Shown: positions 12,991-24,917 of the stretch, piece by piece
Position numbering within the stretch: the stretch's first letter is position 1
Layout of the letters: every line of letters begins with the position of its first letter
Notes under the pieces: model-generated
Database searches by the model: none
What the model was told of the DNA's origin: nothing
The model's input: only the letters and a program-made list of their open reading frames with translations
Position numbers and translations under genes: made by a program
Origin: Vandiemenella viatica
Taxonomy: Eukaryota > Arthropoda > Insecta > Orthoptera > Morabidae
Direction: 5' to 3'
DNA length: 64,000 nt
NCBI GenBank assembly: GCA_031002005.1
Contig: JARYHS010009186.1
Coordinates: forward strand, 256,833,199-256,897,198

Positions 12991-13786
12991 TCAATCAATG
13001 TTTGTTTTTTTTTTTTTTTTTAGAATCTCCTTTAACTTCAGTATTTTGTGTAAGGCCATTGAAATGTCTGAAGTATTTAGAGACAATTCAGCCAAGCTAT
13101 TTTAATATTAAATTTGTTTTAGTTTCACTACCAGTGAAATAGATTTGCATAGAGGATTTTTTTTTCTTCTTCTGTTAAGGATGAGTGTGCCAAGTTGTGC
13201 AATCAGCTGACACACTTCCCAGGATATATATAGAAGAACTGGAATTAATGTATATAAATTTGAAGGGAACATTTTTATTTCATAGCATTTACATAATAAC
13301 ACCAATTAATTTTTCCGGACCTTACAATTGAGAAAAGTAACCGATAGAAGTATTTTTTTTTTTTTAGAAAACATTCAGTGGAATCTTTTGGTATTTTATT
13401 TTTCAATTTAAATATAGGACGGTGGTTTATTTGAAGAGAAAGGACAGACTATTATACACAAATTTGTTTTGATTTATTTCGGAAGTTCAAAAGAAATTTT
13501 TCCTATCTTTGTGCTGATGTTTTCTGTTACAAGAAACATAAATTCTTCCTGAATTTATGATAAAATGCAGCCAATCGTATTAAGATTATCTAATCCTTTG
13601 AAATACACCACTGTCTGAAGGCATTAAACGAGTCTTGTAGATTTTGAAAGAGTACACTATTGCAACTGTTATAATAGTATTAACCCACTCCTAAACTTAA
13701 TAGTAATCTTCCTCCCAGACATTCAGGAGGCGGCTAGCAGCAATTATGTAAGATTCCTGCCTAAATACTCTGCCAAGTAAATAATA

Positions 13787-14026
13787 TTTTTTTTTGAACT
13801 GCTTAACGTCTCTTAACAGTGAGGTCTTTAGAGACGGGAAAGGATGGGGGGCATGGAATGGGAAGGAATTCAGCCATTGCCTTTTGAAGGAAGCATCCCA
13901 ACATTTGCCTGGAGTGATTTGTGAAACCATGCAAAACCCAAATCTGGATGCCCGGAGAGGGATTTGAACCGCCGTCCTCCCGAATGCGAGGCCAGTACGC
14001 TAACCGTTACACCACCATGCTCGGGA
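13787..14026 (-). mobile_element. tRNA-derived SINE with target duplication
   Basis: On the minus strand it starts GAGCATGGTGGTGTAACGG (A-box region), has B box GGTTCAAATCC at 13970-13960, then GGGCATCCAGATTTGGG and a body ending in an A-rich tail (the T-run at 13787-13795). Direct repeats flank it: 13775-13786 and 14027-14038 (AARTAAATAATA). B box, tail and duplication together make a typical pol III retroposon. Confidence 0.9.
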
Positions 14027-14112
14027 AAATAAATAATACAGCTGTATGCTAAATTTAATTGGCCAGAACATTGTTTCTGGCAGTATGATATTCCTGGCAT
14101 TACTAATAGAAA

Positions 14113-15134
14113 TAAATAAGAAAAGAAAGGGAAATTAACCCACCACATACCAAAGTGGACGGCTGCGATGAGAGGGAACACTTATGCTGACAAACAACTA
14201 CACAATATTTCAGCATCTGCCTTGTTCACTAGTAGAAAAAACGGGCCATTAGGCTCGGTACGTGTGTGCACAACGAACGTTACCTAATGACTAACCGAGT
14301 AGTGGGGGGAGGGGAGGGGGAAACGGCTAAGGAATAGACTATCGATATCTCGGCATGCAATGTCTGCGATAATATATTGCAGGCGATGGTAAAATGAACA
14401 CATGTAGTAAGTGTAAGGTATAAATGCGAAAAAAAAGTGACGGGTTAAGTGGATTTTAACGGTGGTTAAGTCCAGGGGTGTGTCTCGTATCCAGGATATT
14501 CTGGTACGCTAGTTCCCATCTCTTGAGTTCTGCTGCAGTGGTGCTGTCAGGGAAAACTCTGCAGCTCTCTGTTAGAATGAATGGCCACAGACAAACAATC
14601 CACACCCGCAACCTGTACCTTCCAATACCAGAACATGCCAATAGCCATGATTCCAACAACCTCAACCACTGTTTTATTGTGAGAGCAGTCAGAGTTTTCC
14701 CCGACAGTACCACTGCAGTAGAACTCCGGAGATGGGAACTAGCGTACCAGAATATCCTGGATATGAGGCACCCACCTGGACTTAACCACCGTTAAAATCC
14801 ACTTAACCCATCACTTTTTTTTCTCATTTATACCATACCCTTACTACATATGTTCATTTTACCATCGCCTGCAAAATATTATCGCAGTCATTGCATGCCG
14901 AGATATCGATAGTCTATTCCTTAGCCATTTCCCCCTTCCCTCCCCCCGCTACTCGGTTAGTCATTAGGTAACGTTCGTTGTGCACACACGTACCTAGCCT
15001 AATGGCCCATTTTTTCTACTAGTGAACAAGGCAGATGCCAAAATATTATGTAATTGTTTGTCAGCATAAGTGTTCCCTCTCATTGCAGCCGTCCACTTTG
15101 GTATGTGGTGGGTTAATTTCCCTTTCTTATTTAT
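14113..15134. repeat. Large palindrome of Penelope-like 3' ends
   Basis: Arms 14113-14561 and 14690-15134 are inverted copies over ~445 bp with an estimated >90% identity, around a ~128 bp centre. The coding end of each arm reads VFPDSTTA, then ELKRWELAYQNIL and PGLNHR on opposite strands: the C-terminal part of a Penelope-like GIY-YIG endonuclease. The centre continues the plus-strand copy (MNGHRQTIHTRN). It is a tail-to-tail duplicated element end. If transcribed it would fold into a ~445 bp hairpin. Confidence 0.85.
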
Positions 15135-15779
15135 ATCGCCTAGAAGCCACTTCCATTTTCCTTTGTGGCATTACCAATAGGTCACAGATGAAGTTGTTCC
15201 TCAGGTCTTGCCACATATGTTTCAGCTATTAAAGGAAATTCAACAATTTGCTTAGATGGTTGATATGTTACATAATGTGATAGGAATGGTGAAATGTCTG
15301 CACATGTAAAATTGCTTTGAGGATAATTATTCAATAACTATATTAGATCTGTTTGGATGCCAAGTTAATAATACAGTTAACCAATAACCTTTCCTCATAG
15401 ATAATTGTTGTGCTTTGGAGTACTCATTAGCATTTAACTGCCTTCAATTAGTGGCAATTATATGCGTTGTAAACAAGTACTTCTACTACATTACTTGGGG
15501 CATCTGTATAATATTATGACTGTGTTGACCTTGAATGTATGACTGTACTCAGAGTCTTAAAATCCATTACTAAACATAGCACTGGAAGTCAGAGTGTTGC
15601 ATATTGTAACAGTTTTATATTTATCTTTCGTGTTCAGTGTGATCAGTTAGGCATAGACTACCAGAACAAGCACTTTTATTAAATCTGTTTCAATGTTGGG
15701 TAGATTATAGACAGATATAAGGTCACCGTTTATGGGTTTAGAAGAATACTAGTAGAAGTGTGACTTAACAGTACAAAGG

Positions 15780-16265
15780 GTGACAAGGTGAAGATGGCGA
15801 ATCAGGCATCGAGTCGTCATGAATGGTCATAGTCTAACTCAGCTGCGAGTGTAGGGATTTTGCCTATGCCTAAATAGAGGAAGGAAAGGGGAACCTTGCT
15901 AGTTGTTAGCTATAGCTGTAGTTGAACTGACATCCAATTTTGATTGGGTTATGACTGTCTCTTTACTACATTAGGGGCTGCTGTGGTAATCCCACAAGGG
16001 TAAAGACCACAGATGCAATGTGGAAGAAATTAATATGAAATATCAAGTCTAAGTGAAACTGATGAAACATTAAAAGTGTATGTTGCGATAAGGAAGGTTA
16101 AGGGTAAATACTAACAGTAGCAAAATTTAGGAGTATAGTCAACAAAATAAAGTTTGGTAACACAATAGACATACAAACCACAAGTAGTATGGCTAAAGAA
16201 AGGGGATGGTAGACCAACACTTTCCCGAAGGATTAGAATGTACCACAGAGGTATAGAGGATTCAA
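15780..16265 (+). mobile_element. LINE-A relic, ORF1 end to ORF2 start
   Basis: Nucleotide similarity to 47980-48590 is clear at several points: GCCTA(CA)CCTAAATAGA, GTTGTTAGCTATAGC, TTAGGGGCTGCTG and GAATGTACCACAGAGGTATAG. Frames are destroyed. The stretch 15135-15780 before it shows nothing I can assign. Confidence 0.7.
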
Positions 16266-16269
16266 AATA

Positions 16270-18955
16270 CTTCATTTATTGGATATCTGATGAGCAGATG
16301 TATGTATGTATAGTAAACACTCTAAAACGAGTAAGTTGTTCTTCCAAGCAGAATGCCTTTTTATCTATGGCTCTGAAGGTGATTGAAGTCCAATGAGAGA
16401 AGTGAAGCGCACACTTTGCCACAATGATGGCAAGCATTCCTGCGAGGGACAGCCAAGAGGCTGCCATTTTTCCTCAACTGTTTATATTCTTTCCTGCACT
16501 GCCTTTTCTCATTTCCTGATCACAGGTGGATATTTTCACATAAAATGGTCAAGGGCAAAGGTTTCCCAGTTGTTATGGTCAATGTGACAATCTTCATGCT
16601 AGCCTTGATAATGTCTTTAAACCACTTCCTCTGACCACCAATGCCTCATTTACTCACCATTAGCTCTGGGTAGAACACTTGTTTAGGAATGTGAATATTG
16701 GGCATTCGGACCACATGGCAGGCCCGTCGCAGCTGATTGAAATTGTGGATTCTATGCTAGATGACTGGGATTCAAGGACACTGATATTGTTGCATCTATC
16801 CTGCCGTTTTAATGGAAGGATTCTTCTCAGGCATCTTTGATGGTATTGTTCTAGCATCTTAAGATGTCTGTAGCATGTCCAGCATTCATATTCATAAAAT
16901 AAAGAGGGAATAATAACAGAATTGTACACAAGGATCTTAGTTCGAGTATTGATATTATTGTCTACAATTCTTGATCTTAGCCTGGCAAATGTTTGCAGTG
17001 GATGAGGGGGCGCTGTCAAGATAGGGGAAGGTATTTGTAAGCTTGCCCTATCGATGGTGATATTGCTCTTTCTTTGCACTTCCCTAGCAGTTGGTTGGTG
17101 CAGAATCTTGGTTTTACTTGTATTCAGTCTAAGACTTATGTTTTTGTATACATTAGCAAGAGCATTTAAAATGATTACAAGTTCTTCCTCTGTTTGTGCT
17201 ACAACTGCATTATCATCTGCATACTGTAACTCAACTACTGCTGCAGAATATGTTAGAGTCCCATCCATTCTGTAGTTAATCTGTATTCCAGGAGGGAGAT
17301 CGACTTTGGCGAGCTGCATGACAATAGCTACGTAACAACGTGGCAGATATCACACAGCCACGTTTAACACCAATATTAAGATGGAATGGCTCACCAACAG
17401 AACCATTATTAATTACTACAAATGTCATATTAATGTAGAGCAGTTTTAAGGTGGCAATGAGTTTTGGTGGGAAACCATACACAGCTAAAATTTTTCACAG
17501 TGCTTCACGATTAACTGAATCGAAGGCCTTGGCGAGATCAATGAAAGCAATATAAAGCAGTACATTTTGTTCCCGGCATTTCTCTTGAAGCTGACAGGCA
17601 GTAAATATCATGGTGTTCCTAGATGCTCTGAAGCCCACTAGCTCTGTGGAAGTATTTATTCTACCAGAGGTAGAATATGATTCACAAAGAGTCTGGCAAT
17701 AAGCATTCCCACACAATATAGTAATTAAATTCCAACATAGTTACAACAGTCTGCTTGGTTCCCTTTTTTAAATATAATAACTATCAAACTGTCCCTAAAG
17801 TCAGGAGGAATTTCCAAATTTTGACAAAAAGTTCATGCAGGTGTTTTATAAATTCTTCGCCTCCTCTGAGAGCCCCTGCTGGTATGCTGTCTGGGCCTGT
17901 GGCTTTGTAGCACTTCCCTTGATAACTTTTCTGAGTTCATCTAATGTGGGTAAGAGGCCTAGGTTTTCTTTGGTAGGTGCTTGCAATATTTTATCATAAA
18001 CTTCTTCATCAATAATTGATTCTTGATTAAGAAGGTCTTCAATCTATTCATAATGGAAAGTTTACTGTTATCAAATGACGAGAATGGATTTCTACCGGTC
18101 ATGGGACCATACACTGCTTTTGTGGCTTCATAAAACTGTCAATAATCCTTATTTGCTGGATGTTGCAGCTCTTTTACTTTGGTTATTGAGCACACATTCT
18201 TAAGTTCACAGGTTCTTCTTTAGACCACCACTTTGGTCATACGAAATCTTTTCCTTTTTTGCACAAGAGTTTGTCTCTTTTCACCATGTTTGCAAGGCAT
18301 TAGACTTCTCCGAGATCAGTGCTTCAATTGATTTGTCATTATCATCAAACCAGTTCTGATGTTTTCTGGTCCTGTTTCAAAGTTTTCTTACCAGCATCCT
18401 GGATAATGGCCTTCAAGCTCTTCCAGTGTTGAATTATGTCAGAGGGACATTCCTTTGGAAATGCCTTATGTAGCTGCTCTCTGTATTTTAAAGTGGTGCC
18501 TGAATCTGCAAACTTCTCACTATCAAATGCAGTTCTCTGTTTCCCCCGTCTTTGAATGTGCGATGATAAATGCATGACTGATCTAATGAGTCGGTGATCT
18601 GTCCACATCAGCACCAGTCATAGCTTTGGAGACGAGATCACGAATATCTCTTTTGCGAGAAATTACATAGTCAATGAGATTCCAGTGTTTTGATCTAGGA
18701 TGTTGCCACGTTATCTTGAAGCACTCCTTTTGGTGGAAGATGGTGTTAGTAATTGTCAGATCATATTCAGCTTATTTAGAGAGGAGTCTAATTCATTGGA
18801 GTTCATATTTCCGTCACCCTTCTAGCCAATTATACCATTCCAGAAATTGTGGTCCTTACCTAATCTCAGTAGATTTTTTTTTATGTTATCATCAGCAAAC
18901 CAGATGTACAAGAGAAATGAACAAATTTTATTACAAAAGTACAGTCTGACCATTG
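16270..18955 (-). mobile_element. LINE-B, endonuclease end through RT to C2H2 finger
   Basis: Read 18955 to 16270 on the minus strand: endonuclease end (KHWNLIDYVISRKRDIRDLV, TDHRLIRSV), linker, RT motifs (FIDLAKAFDSVNREAL at 17540-17495, GVKRGCVISATL, ELQYADD with YADD at 17223-17212, SLFYEYECWTCYRHLKMLEQ), the tail FKDIIKASMK, and near 16460-16390 CHHCGKVC ... H, a C2H2-like finger. Several stops and frameshifts mean it is inactive. I leave the clade open; the domain order is that of an apurinic-endonuclease LINE. Confidence 0.85.
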
Positions 18956-18957
18956 CT

Positions 18958-19405
18958 TGATTTTGATGACATAGTATGGGTATCAAATAAAGGAGTTGGA
19001 AGGTACAAAGGAGAGCAACTAGATTTTTTGTTGAAACTGCTGAAATTAGTTACTAATATGTCAAAGGAGCCAGATTGGGATTTACTGGAAGACAAGAGAC
19101 TGGCGAAGAGTATTCTATGTGTGTGAGGTGTATACTGGTGATGAGGCTTGGAAGGATGTTGGTAGAAGAATTAGATATATTCTCTTGGAAAGGAAAAGAT
19201 AAACATGGCCACAGGCTGGAACTTTTCAGTCATAAAGGAGTAATAAAATTTTCTTTTTTAAAAAATTGATATAAATTACAAAGGAATGTGCTGATTAATT
19301 AATCAAAAACATTAAAAGAATTTAAGAGTATAAACAAGAAAATCGAAGGATGTGTGGGGAAAATGCAACTGGAGCATATGCTCTATGATAATTGCATCAA
19401 CTCCA
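18958..19405 (+). mobile_element. LINE-A, 5'-truncated 3' end
   Basis: It matches 51860-52370 of the fullest copy: GTATGGGTATCAAATA, GACTGGCGAAGAGTATTC, TCTTGGAAAGGAAAAGAT and the terminal GGAGCATATGCTCTATGATA. It is more diverged than the copies at 2336 and 12034. It abuts LINE-B on the left and Ahcy exon 3 on the right. Confidence 0.75.
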
Positions 19406-19437
19406 ATAAATTCAATCACAATTTAGTCAGTTAATAC

Positions 19438-19590
19438 CTTATCATCTTTGAAAATTAGTGTTTGCTCAATACACCATATATATTCTTGATCAGTCTCTCC
19501 TTTCCAGGCATATACTGGCACACCTCGCTTAGCAATTGCTGCAGCAGCATGATCTTGCGTGCTGAAGATGTTACAACTTGACCACTGCAC
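19438..19590 (-). CDS. Ahcy: Adenosylhomocysteinase, coding exon 3
   Basis: A 153 bp exon (51 codons, phase 0 at both ends) between TTTTAG at 19591 and the donor GTATTA. It reads [20 protein letters not shown], then [20 protein letters not shown]. The [11 protein letters not shown] block is a near-invariant substrate-binding segment of the family. It is the correct continuation between exons 2 and 4, so no coding sequence appears to be missing from the 12 kb between them. A LINE-A fragment ends only ~40 bp beyond its donor side. Confidence 0.96.
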
Positions 19591-20590
19591 CTAAAATATA
19601 ATTGTGAAAACAAAAGAAACATAGTAGAAGTGAGATGCATAGAAAAATGTTGGTGCTAATTGTTTACCCCATTTTTATCAGAGTTCTTAACCTTGACATA
19701 ACCTATGAGCCAATCCTCCAGAATCTTACGTAACTACAACTGATAAAATACTTTCATGGCCACAAACAGATTTCCTCAACTTCCATAGATCATGTTGTAT
19801 GGCACTGTTGACCAGTAACATATGCTGATGAAAATTAATTATAAACCTACTTCAAAAAGTATTTCAGCTTTTCCAACAAACTTGCCTAAGAAAAATATAA
19901 AAATTAGACCTGAAATTCCTTTAAAGAGATAGCTACCAGAAAATATAAAAAGTATCTATTCATATTTTTTTGACAAATAGAAATAACTTATAAGAAATAT
20001 GATGATGTAGAAAGTACAAATTGCTAACTAGGTATATATACTATTACAACTATATGCAGTAGTAGCTAATACTATTACATCTAAACTTTATCAGTTGAGT
20101 GAATACAATACGAATATTTATTAACTTATTTCAATTTCTGTAAGACGTGGAATGGTACCAAATCATTATTTGTAACACCTTTGGTGAATGGTGGCTTTAT
20201 GTTTTACCTTTTTCTTTCCATAAATCATTCTTTACCATTATTATCTGTGACAGAGCTTGCAGTTGGTGGTTATTTTCCTGCACACTTAATAATTAACATT
20301 TTTTTAACATTCTTTTGCTGTTGAAGGTAAACTATACAGCTCAAGCAAGTCCCTCTAAAAACTAAAAAAGTACTATGTTCCTCATAAATGAAAATGTGAA
20401 TTTATGGCCATGCCCATCTACTTCTTCATAATATTCCTTGCACAATATACATCAAAGTACATATTAAATATTTGGATAGGAGAAAAGTTACCATCATGCA
20501 GCCACCTCGTTCTGTTGCTGAAAAGGGGTGTTAAGCTTGAAAATTTCATGCTCTCTGTGTGTACATTTTTTCCTTGTCTTGATGCCGCAG
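19591..20590. other. Ahcy intron 2, nothing assigned
   Basis: AT-rich sequence with no recognisable protein, repeat or RNA gene. Confidence 0.45.
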
Positions 20591-20599
20591 GAATCTTCC

Positions 20600-21165
20600 T
20601 TTAAGGTAGGCGGTGTTTTTTTTTTCCAATCCAAATATTTAATGTATCTGCTTTTTAGCATCTCTGTTTCCTAACAATCTATATATACGTGTATAGCTTT
20701 CCCCCAATCCCCCCCCCCCAATCCATTAACAATGTTCTCCTGTTGACAAAGGGCTAGACCCGAAAATTTCTTCGTGTTTTTGTCTTTTCGATGTATTTGT
20801 GCCCCACATCCATCATCTAAAAGGTAAGTTGGCTCATTTCCATATACTAATTTGTTATTCATTATCACTCAGTTCATATACATTTATTTTTAGATTCTTT
20901 GAGTGTAACTTCCAAACTCATCTACTTTTGTCCTTCAAAAGTTTTAATTTAAAATAAGATAGGATAGGGAAAAATAAACATATACCCGTCACTTATCACA
21001 GATGAAGGCAGGAGGGCGAGACGAACACGCAAAAACGTAAACAAATTGCACAATATTTCGACATAAGTCTTAGTCATGAGAGAGGTGACACATATGGCAG
21101 GGGGAAAGATGTGGTCACATCCCAACCCGCCCAGGTGTTCATGTAGTTGAAATAATTCATGTACC
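20600..21165. mobile_element. Two Penelope-like termini facing each other
   Basis: Bases 20600-20850 hold one terminal type (CTGTTGACAAAGGGC, then GACCCGAAAATTTC, and CATCCATCATCTAAAAGGTAAG). Bases 20945-21165 hold the other in reverse (AAATAAGATAGGATAGGG, CCCGTCACTTATCACAGATG, CACAATATTTCGACATAAG). The same two types flank the endonuclease relic at 45650-46610. No coding sequence lies between them here. Confidence 0.65.
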
Positions 21166-21289
21166 ATGTATGCTATAACTGTACATCTACATGTTTAAAT
21201 GTAAACAGACAACTTCCACATCCCATAAAAAAAATTCAATAGAGCCAGTCTCTTATACTGGGATCAATGGAAAATGGATATTGTATAAA

Positions 21290-21875
21290 TTAAAGAGAAA
21301 TATTTAACCTATGCAAGAGAATTCTTAAGAGCTTGATAAGAATAGAAACCCAACAGAGTTCAACAGCATGGAGTAGGGAACATTTGAAACAAGGAATTAA
21401 TGGTAGCAAAGAATGAAAATAATAATGGGTTTATGAAGAATCTTATGTATGCAGGTAAACCACTGAATTATGCATCTGGAAATCTCAATGGTTGTTTCTA
21501 GATAACCAAGGGGAAGCAAAGGTATTCAGATAATTGTAGATAAGGATAAAGTTACTGAGAATTTGAAAAAGGTATTAGGAACCACCATCCCTGGATGGGT
21601 TGGAGTATAACAGAGAAGGAGCTTTCCCATAGAAGTACAAATGGTTAATGGGTCCAGCAGATAATAGAAAAAAAGAGGGATACAATATCATAGGTTTCCT
21701 TTAAATATTATTCAGGTTGAGTCTGGAGCCTCACTGGATACCACAGAATTTGAAAAATGTTATAGTTTTACTGTTTCATAAAGGAGGTGTGACAAATAGG
21801 ATTGAAAATTACAGGGCTATTAGTTTTACAACAGTAGTACGTAAACAATAGTTTATTAATAAAGTTATTGGAAGT
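21290..21875 (+). mobile_element. LINE-A relic, ORF2 linker and RT start
   Basis: It follows 50480-51030 of the fullest copy: GGGTTTATGAAGAATCTTAT, then GATAAGGATAAAGTTACTGA, AAAGGAGGTGTGACAAATAG and GAAAATTACAGGGCTATTAG (the NYRPIS motif region). Reading frames are broken. Confidence 0.75.
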
Positions 21876-21879
21876 ACCC

Positions 21880-22800
21880 CTTCACCCCTTTAGCTAGGTG
21901 TAGGCAATGCGTAGTGAAACCCCATCCATCAATAGTGTCCACAGGCAAAACCCTCAAATGCAGAACTCGTGCCTTTCTAAAGCACCACCTCCATCTCCAC
22001 TTTTACCTATCTCATAGCATGGTTCAGCTGCCACCGGTCGTGGAAACTGAATACCCGAGAGCTGCACCTTGACATGATGTGACTTGTTCACCACCTTCCC
22101 CAGGTTGGTCTTTACTGCGATCTCCTTCCCCAGCCATCATTATTCTATTGTTCTTAGTAAAACCCCTTCAAAGTAATCCCATTTCCACTATTGCCTGCCC
22201 TAAAGTTGCATTAATCTTAACTTGGTACCCTGTGCCTAACTGATCCTGAAGAATAGGGTCTACACATCTTCCATGGCTACTACCTAGCAGAAGACCCATT
22301 TTCTCCCTATTTTTTACCCTTCAATGCTGCCATTTATAAAAACCTGTTGTATCTTATCTGCTCCTGCACACACACAAGGCTCTTCATCATCTGAATCTAA
22401 TAACAGATCAAACCTGTTTCTCCTCATAATGTCTAATGTCCCCAGCATCTTCATCATATTTAATCTATGGTCCTTATGACTTGTTAACAGCTGCTAAATA
22501 TGCTATTCATATACCAACTAAACCCACCATGTTTACTTTCCACCTGTGTTTGCTGCACCTGAAGGACCTTAATCATTTCGCTCATCTTCCCGATTGTTTC
22601 TTCCTACTCTGAAAGTTTCATATTCCGAAAACAAAGTGGACAAAAGGGGAGAGCCTAAGTTAGTTCCAATGTTCCCATCCCAACACATTCACCTTACTTC
22701 CTACATTTACTACAGTTCACACCCTTTACCACAACCCTGTGACAGGTGTCACACTTTAAAGGCACAATTTTTCCAAATCTTAAGAAATAAAAACGACGCA
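21880..22800 (-). mobile_element. LINE-A relic, ORF1 with zinc finger
   Basis: The minus strand gives CDTCHRVVVKGVNCSKCRK at ~22760-22705, matching the N-terminal PHD-type finger of the fullest copy, then a segment resembling its coiled coil. It lies in the opposite orientation to the adjoining ORF2 fragment at 21290-21875, so the two pieces are either separate insertions or one inverted copy. Bases 22800-23069 hold nothing assigned. Confidence 0.65.
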
Positions 22801-23069
22801 ATATATATAAAATAAATTGAACTGATAGAGTTGTGTAAAGAAATTATTGGATACACCTAACTGATTTTTTTGCTTATTTAATATTAGATTGAAGCTCTAG
22901 TTTAAATCACCTAACTGTAAATAATGACAGCGCGTAATTAAAAGGGTAATAAATATAACTAATGATTATGAATTTCAAAATTAAAACTACAATGGAATTT
23001 AAAAGATTGACAGTGCGCAGACCTGATATGATAAGAGTAATAATATTAATTCTTTTAGAACTAACATAC

Positions 23070-23260
23070 CTCTGCTCCTAATTCAAGAAGCGTTTCGATC
23101 AACACAGCGGTTTGTATCGTCATATGAAGACAGCCACTGATGCGCGCACCTTTCAATGGTTTCGCTGGTCCGTATTTCGCTCGCATTGCCATCAGACCCG
23201 GCATCTCGTTTTCAGCAAGTGTAATTTCCTTTCGTCCCCATTCTGCCAAGCCTATGTCAG
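23070..23260 (-). CDS. Ahcy: Adenosylhomocysteinase, coding exon 2
   Basis: Acceptor CACAG directly precedes 23260 and donor GTATG follows 23070. It encodes residues 21-84, including [25 protein letters not shown] and [13 protein letters not shown]. These are the N-terminal part of the substrate-binding domain; the GCLHMT segment helps form the adenosine pocket in known structures. The exon ends in phase 0 and is followed by the residues V-Q-W-S-S-C of exon 3, the same order as in known orthologues. Confidence 0.97.
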
Positions 23261-23401
23261 CTGTGAAAGCGAAAAATAAAAATATACCATTAAAATGTTT
23301 TATTAACGGCATCAAAGTCATTTATTAAAAAACAAAACCACATGTGCTTACCAAACTATTCACTCTCTTCAAAATAGTAAAGTACTTGTTGTTGAACTTA
23401 C

Positions 23402-23462
23402 CTACTTTATACATAGGTTTAGAACCAGTAGATTTGGGATTCGTGCAAGCATAGGAACTCAT
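23402..23462 (-). CDS. Ahcy: Adenosylhomocysteinase, coding exon 1
   Basis: Start codon at 23462-23460, with G at -3. The exon encodes 20 residues plus the first base of codon 21, then a GGTAAG donor. Joined to exon 2 it gives the junction residues [12 protein letters not shown], which match the start of the conserved fold of S-adenosylhomocysteine hydrolases. The first ~15 residues (rich in S, T, P) are a short extension not shared with the human protein. The enzyme reversibly splits S-adenosylhomocysteine into adenosine and homocysteine as a cytosolic, NAD-bound homotetramer and so removes the product inhibitor of methyltransferases. All seven exons in this window join in frame without a stop (401 residues; the family is usually ~430). 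Confidence 0.93.
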
Positions 23463-24308
23463 ATCACACGGATTAAAAATAGGTAACTAAAGAATCTCGG
23501 ACCTCCCGGCACGCGCACCTCAGATTTGGTTAACAGGCAAAGTGTTATCAACTACCCAGTGTCCGACCGGTGAATACTACCAGAGACTAACACAGCGCGT
23601 CGTTTTCTTCGAGCAGACGAAATATTTCAAAGGGAATAGTATGCAAATAGGATAATTAAAGTATTATATTTTCTTTCAAAAATGCGTCAGTTCTATTAAC
23701 AGCATACTAGACCAAAACAAAAAATGGATGTTACTGTGTTTAGAATCACTGAGTTTCCTTTTTTTATAAATAACTAGAGTGATAATTGTTTATATATTAT
23801 TGCACCAGAGCTTTGTAAACAATAAATAAAAAGCAGCTGCGTTTTTTTTCTTAAATGTCTCTGGTGTACAGCGGCGTTGATAGTGTGTGGTCTTTCAGCC
23901 TGTATACCTGTTGGTGTATGGTGTAAACTAAACTCTGTTGGGCGCGTCTGTTGTTGGGTCCCAGAAGGATAAGGAAATATTTGTCTCTGGATTTTTAGGG
24001 TTGTGTTATCTCTTCTGTTTTTATGTTTAACGCTAATGTAACTGTTTTTATGTTGCTAGTTGTGTATTGTCTATGATAAGAGGTTTTGTTGGAAATTGCT
24101 TAAGCGACACATGAGTTGTGAAACATGTAAATAAGTTGCTTATCTGATAAACTGAGCAGCAGAAAACTGTACATATCTGTTATTTGTCTCCGATACATAT
24201 TTTCTATATGCAGCAACTGACATTTACGTTACAAAAGAATACTGTCTTAGTTGAATGGTGCAAGAATAGTAAGCATTCTTTGAAACGGAGGAGACAAGAG
24301 TTGCATGA
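23463..24308. promoter_or_regulatory. Shared 5' interval of the divergent Ahcy / Thg1 pair
   Basis: The two start codons face away from each other with ~850 bp between them, so both promoters and 5' UTRs probably lie here. Bases 23490-23610, next to Ahcy, are richer in G+C and CpG than the surroundings. I see no clear TATA box at a fitting distance, which is usual for housekeeping genes. A short upstream ORF (ATG at 24305, stop ending at 24346) overlaps the first Thg1 start. Promoter function is inferred only from position. Confidence 0.5.
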
Positions 24309-24917
24309 ATGCACAGCGTTTTAAAAGTACATTTACGATTCGCTAAAACAAAATGTATTTTGCGAACTGATAAACTCCTTCATTGTTTTTCTGTTATGGC
24401 TAAAAGTAAATATGAGTACGTTAAGAAGTTTGAAGCGAATGATAGTTGTCTTCCAAATTGTTGGATAGTGGTCAGGATAGATGGTAAAGATTTCCACAAA
24501 TTTACTGACGCTCATGGTTATGAAAGGCCAAACGATATAAGAGGCCTTAATTTGATGACTGAAGCCGCAACAAATGTAATGAAGGAGTGGAAAGATATAT
24601 GTATAGCATATGGTCAAAGTGATGAATACAGTTTTGTTTTCAGTAAAGAAACTGTGATTTTCAATCGACGTGCATCAAAATTAATGAGTATTGTAAATAG
24701 CTTTTTTGCATCTTCTTTTGTTTACTATTGGTCCAAATATTTTCATGATGTTCCTTTACGCTATCCGCCCACATTTGATGCAAGAATTGTGTTGTATCCA
24801 ACCGATGATAACCTGCGAGACTACTTAAGCTGGCGGCAAGCTGATGTTCATGTGAACAACTTATATAATACAACATTTTGGTCTCTAGTTCTCAAGAAAG
24901 GCCTTACAAATACACAG
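24309..24917 (+). CDS. Thg1: tRNA-His guanylyltransferase, exon 1
   Basis: Thg1 adds a single G to the 5' end of tRNA-His (3'-5' addition), the identity element for histidyl-tRNA synthetase. The exon carries the catalytic half: [25 protein letters not shown] (metal-binding aspartates), [30 protein letters not shown], then LTNTQ and the donor GTTGGT at 24918. Two starts are possible. ATG 24309 gives a basic 29-residue leader and a 308-residue protein. ATG 24396 starts [12 protein letters not shown], where orthologues begin to align well, and gives 279 residues. The second has the better context (G at -3 and +4). Animal orthologues also carry a leader of this length, so the first start may make a mitochondrial form. 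All motif residues I can check are present. Confidence 0.95.

Noticed and set aside
16276..16587. Possible host zinc-finger gene (CHHCGKVC)
   Set aside because: It is continuous with the LINE-B RT tail and the same finger ends the second LINE-B copy.
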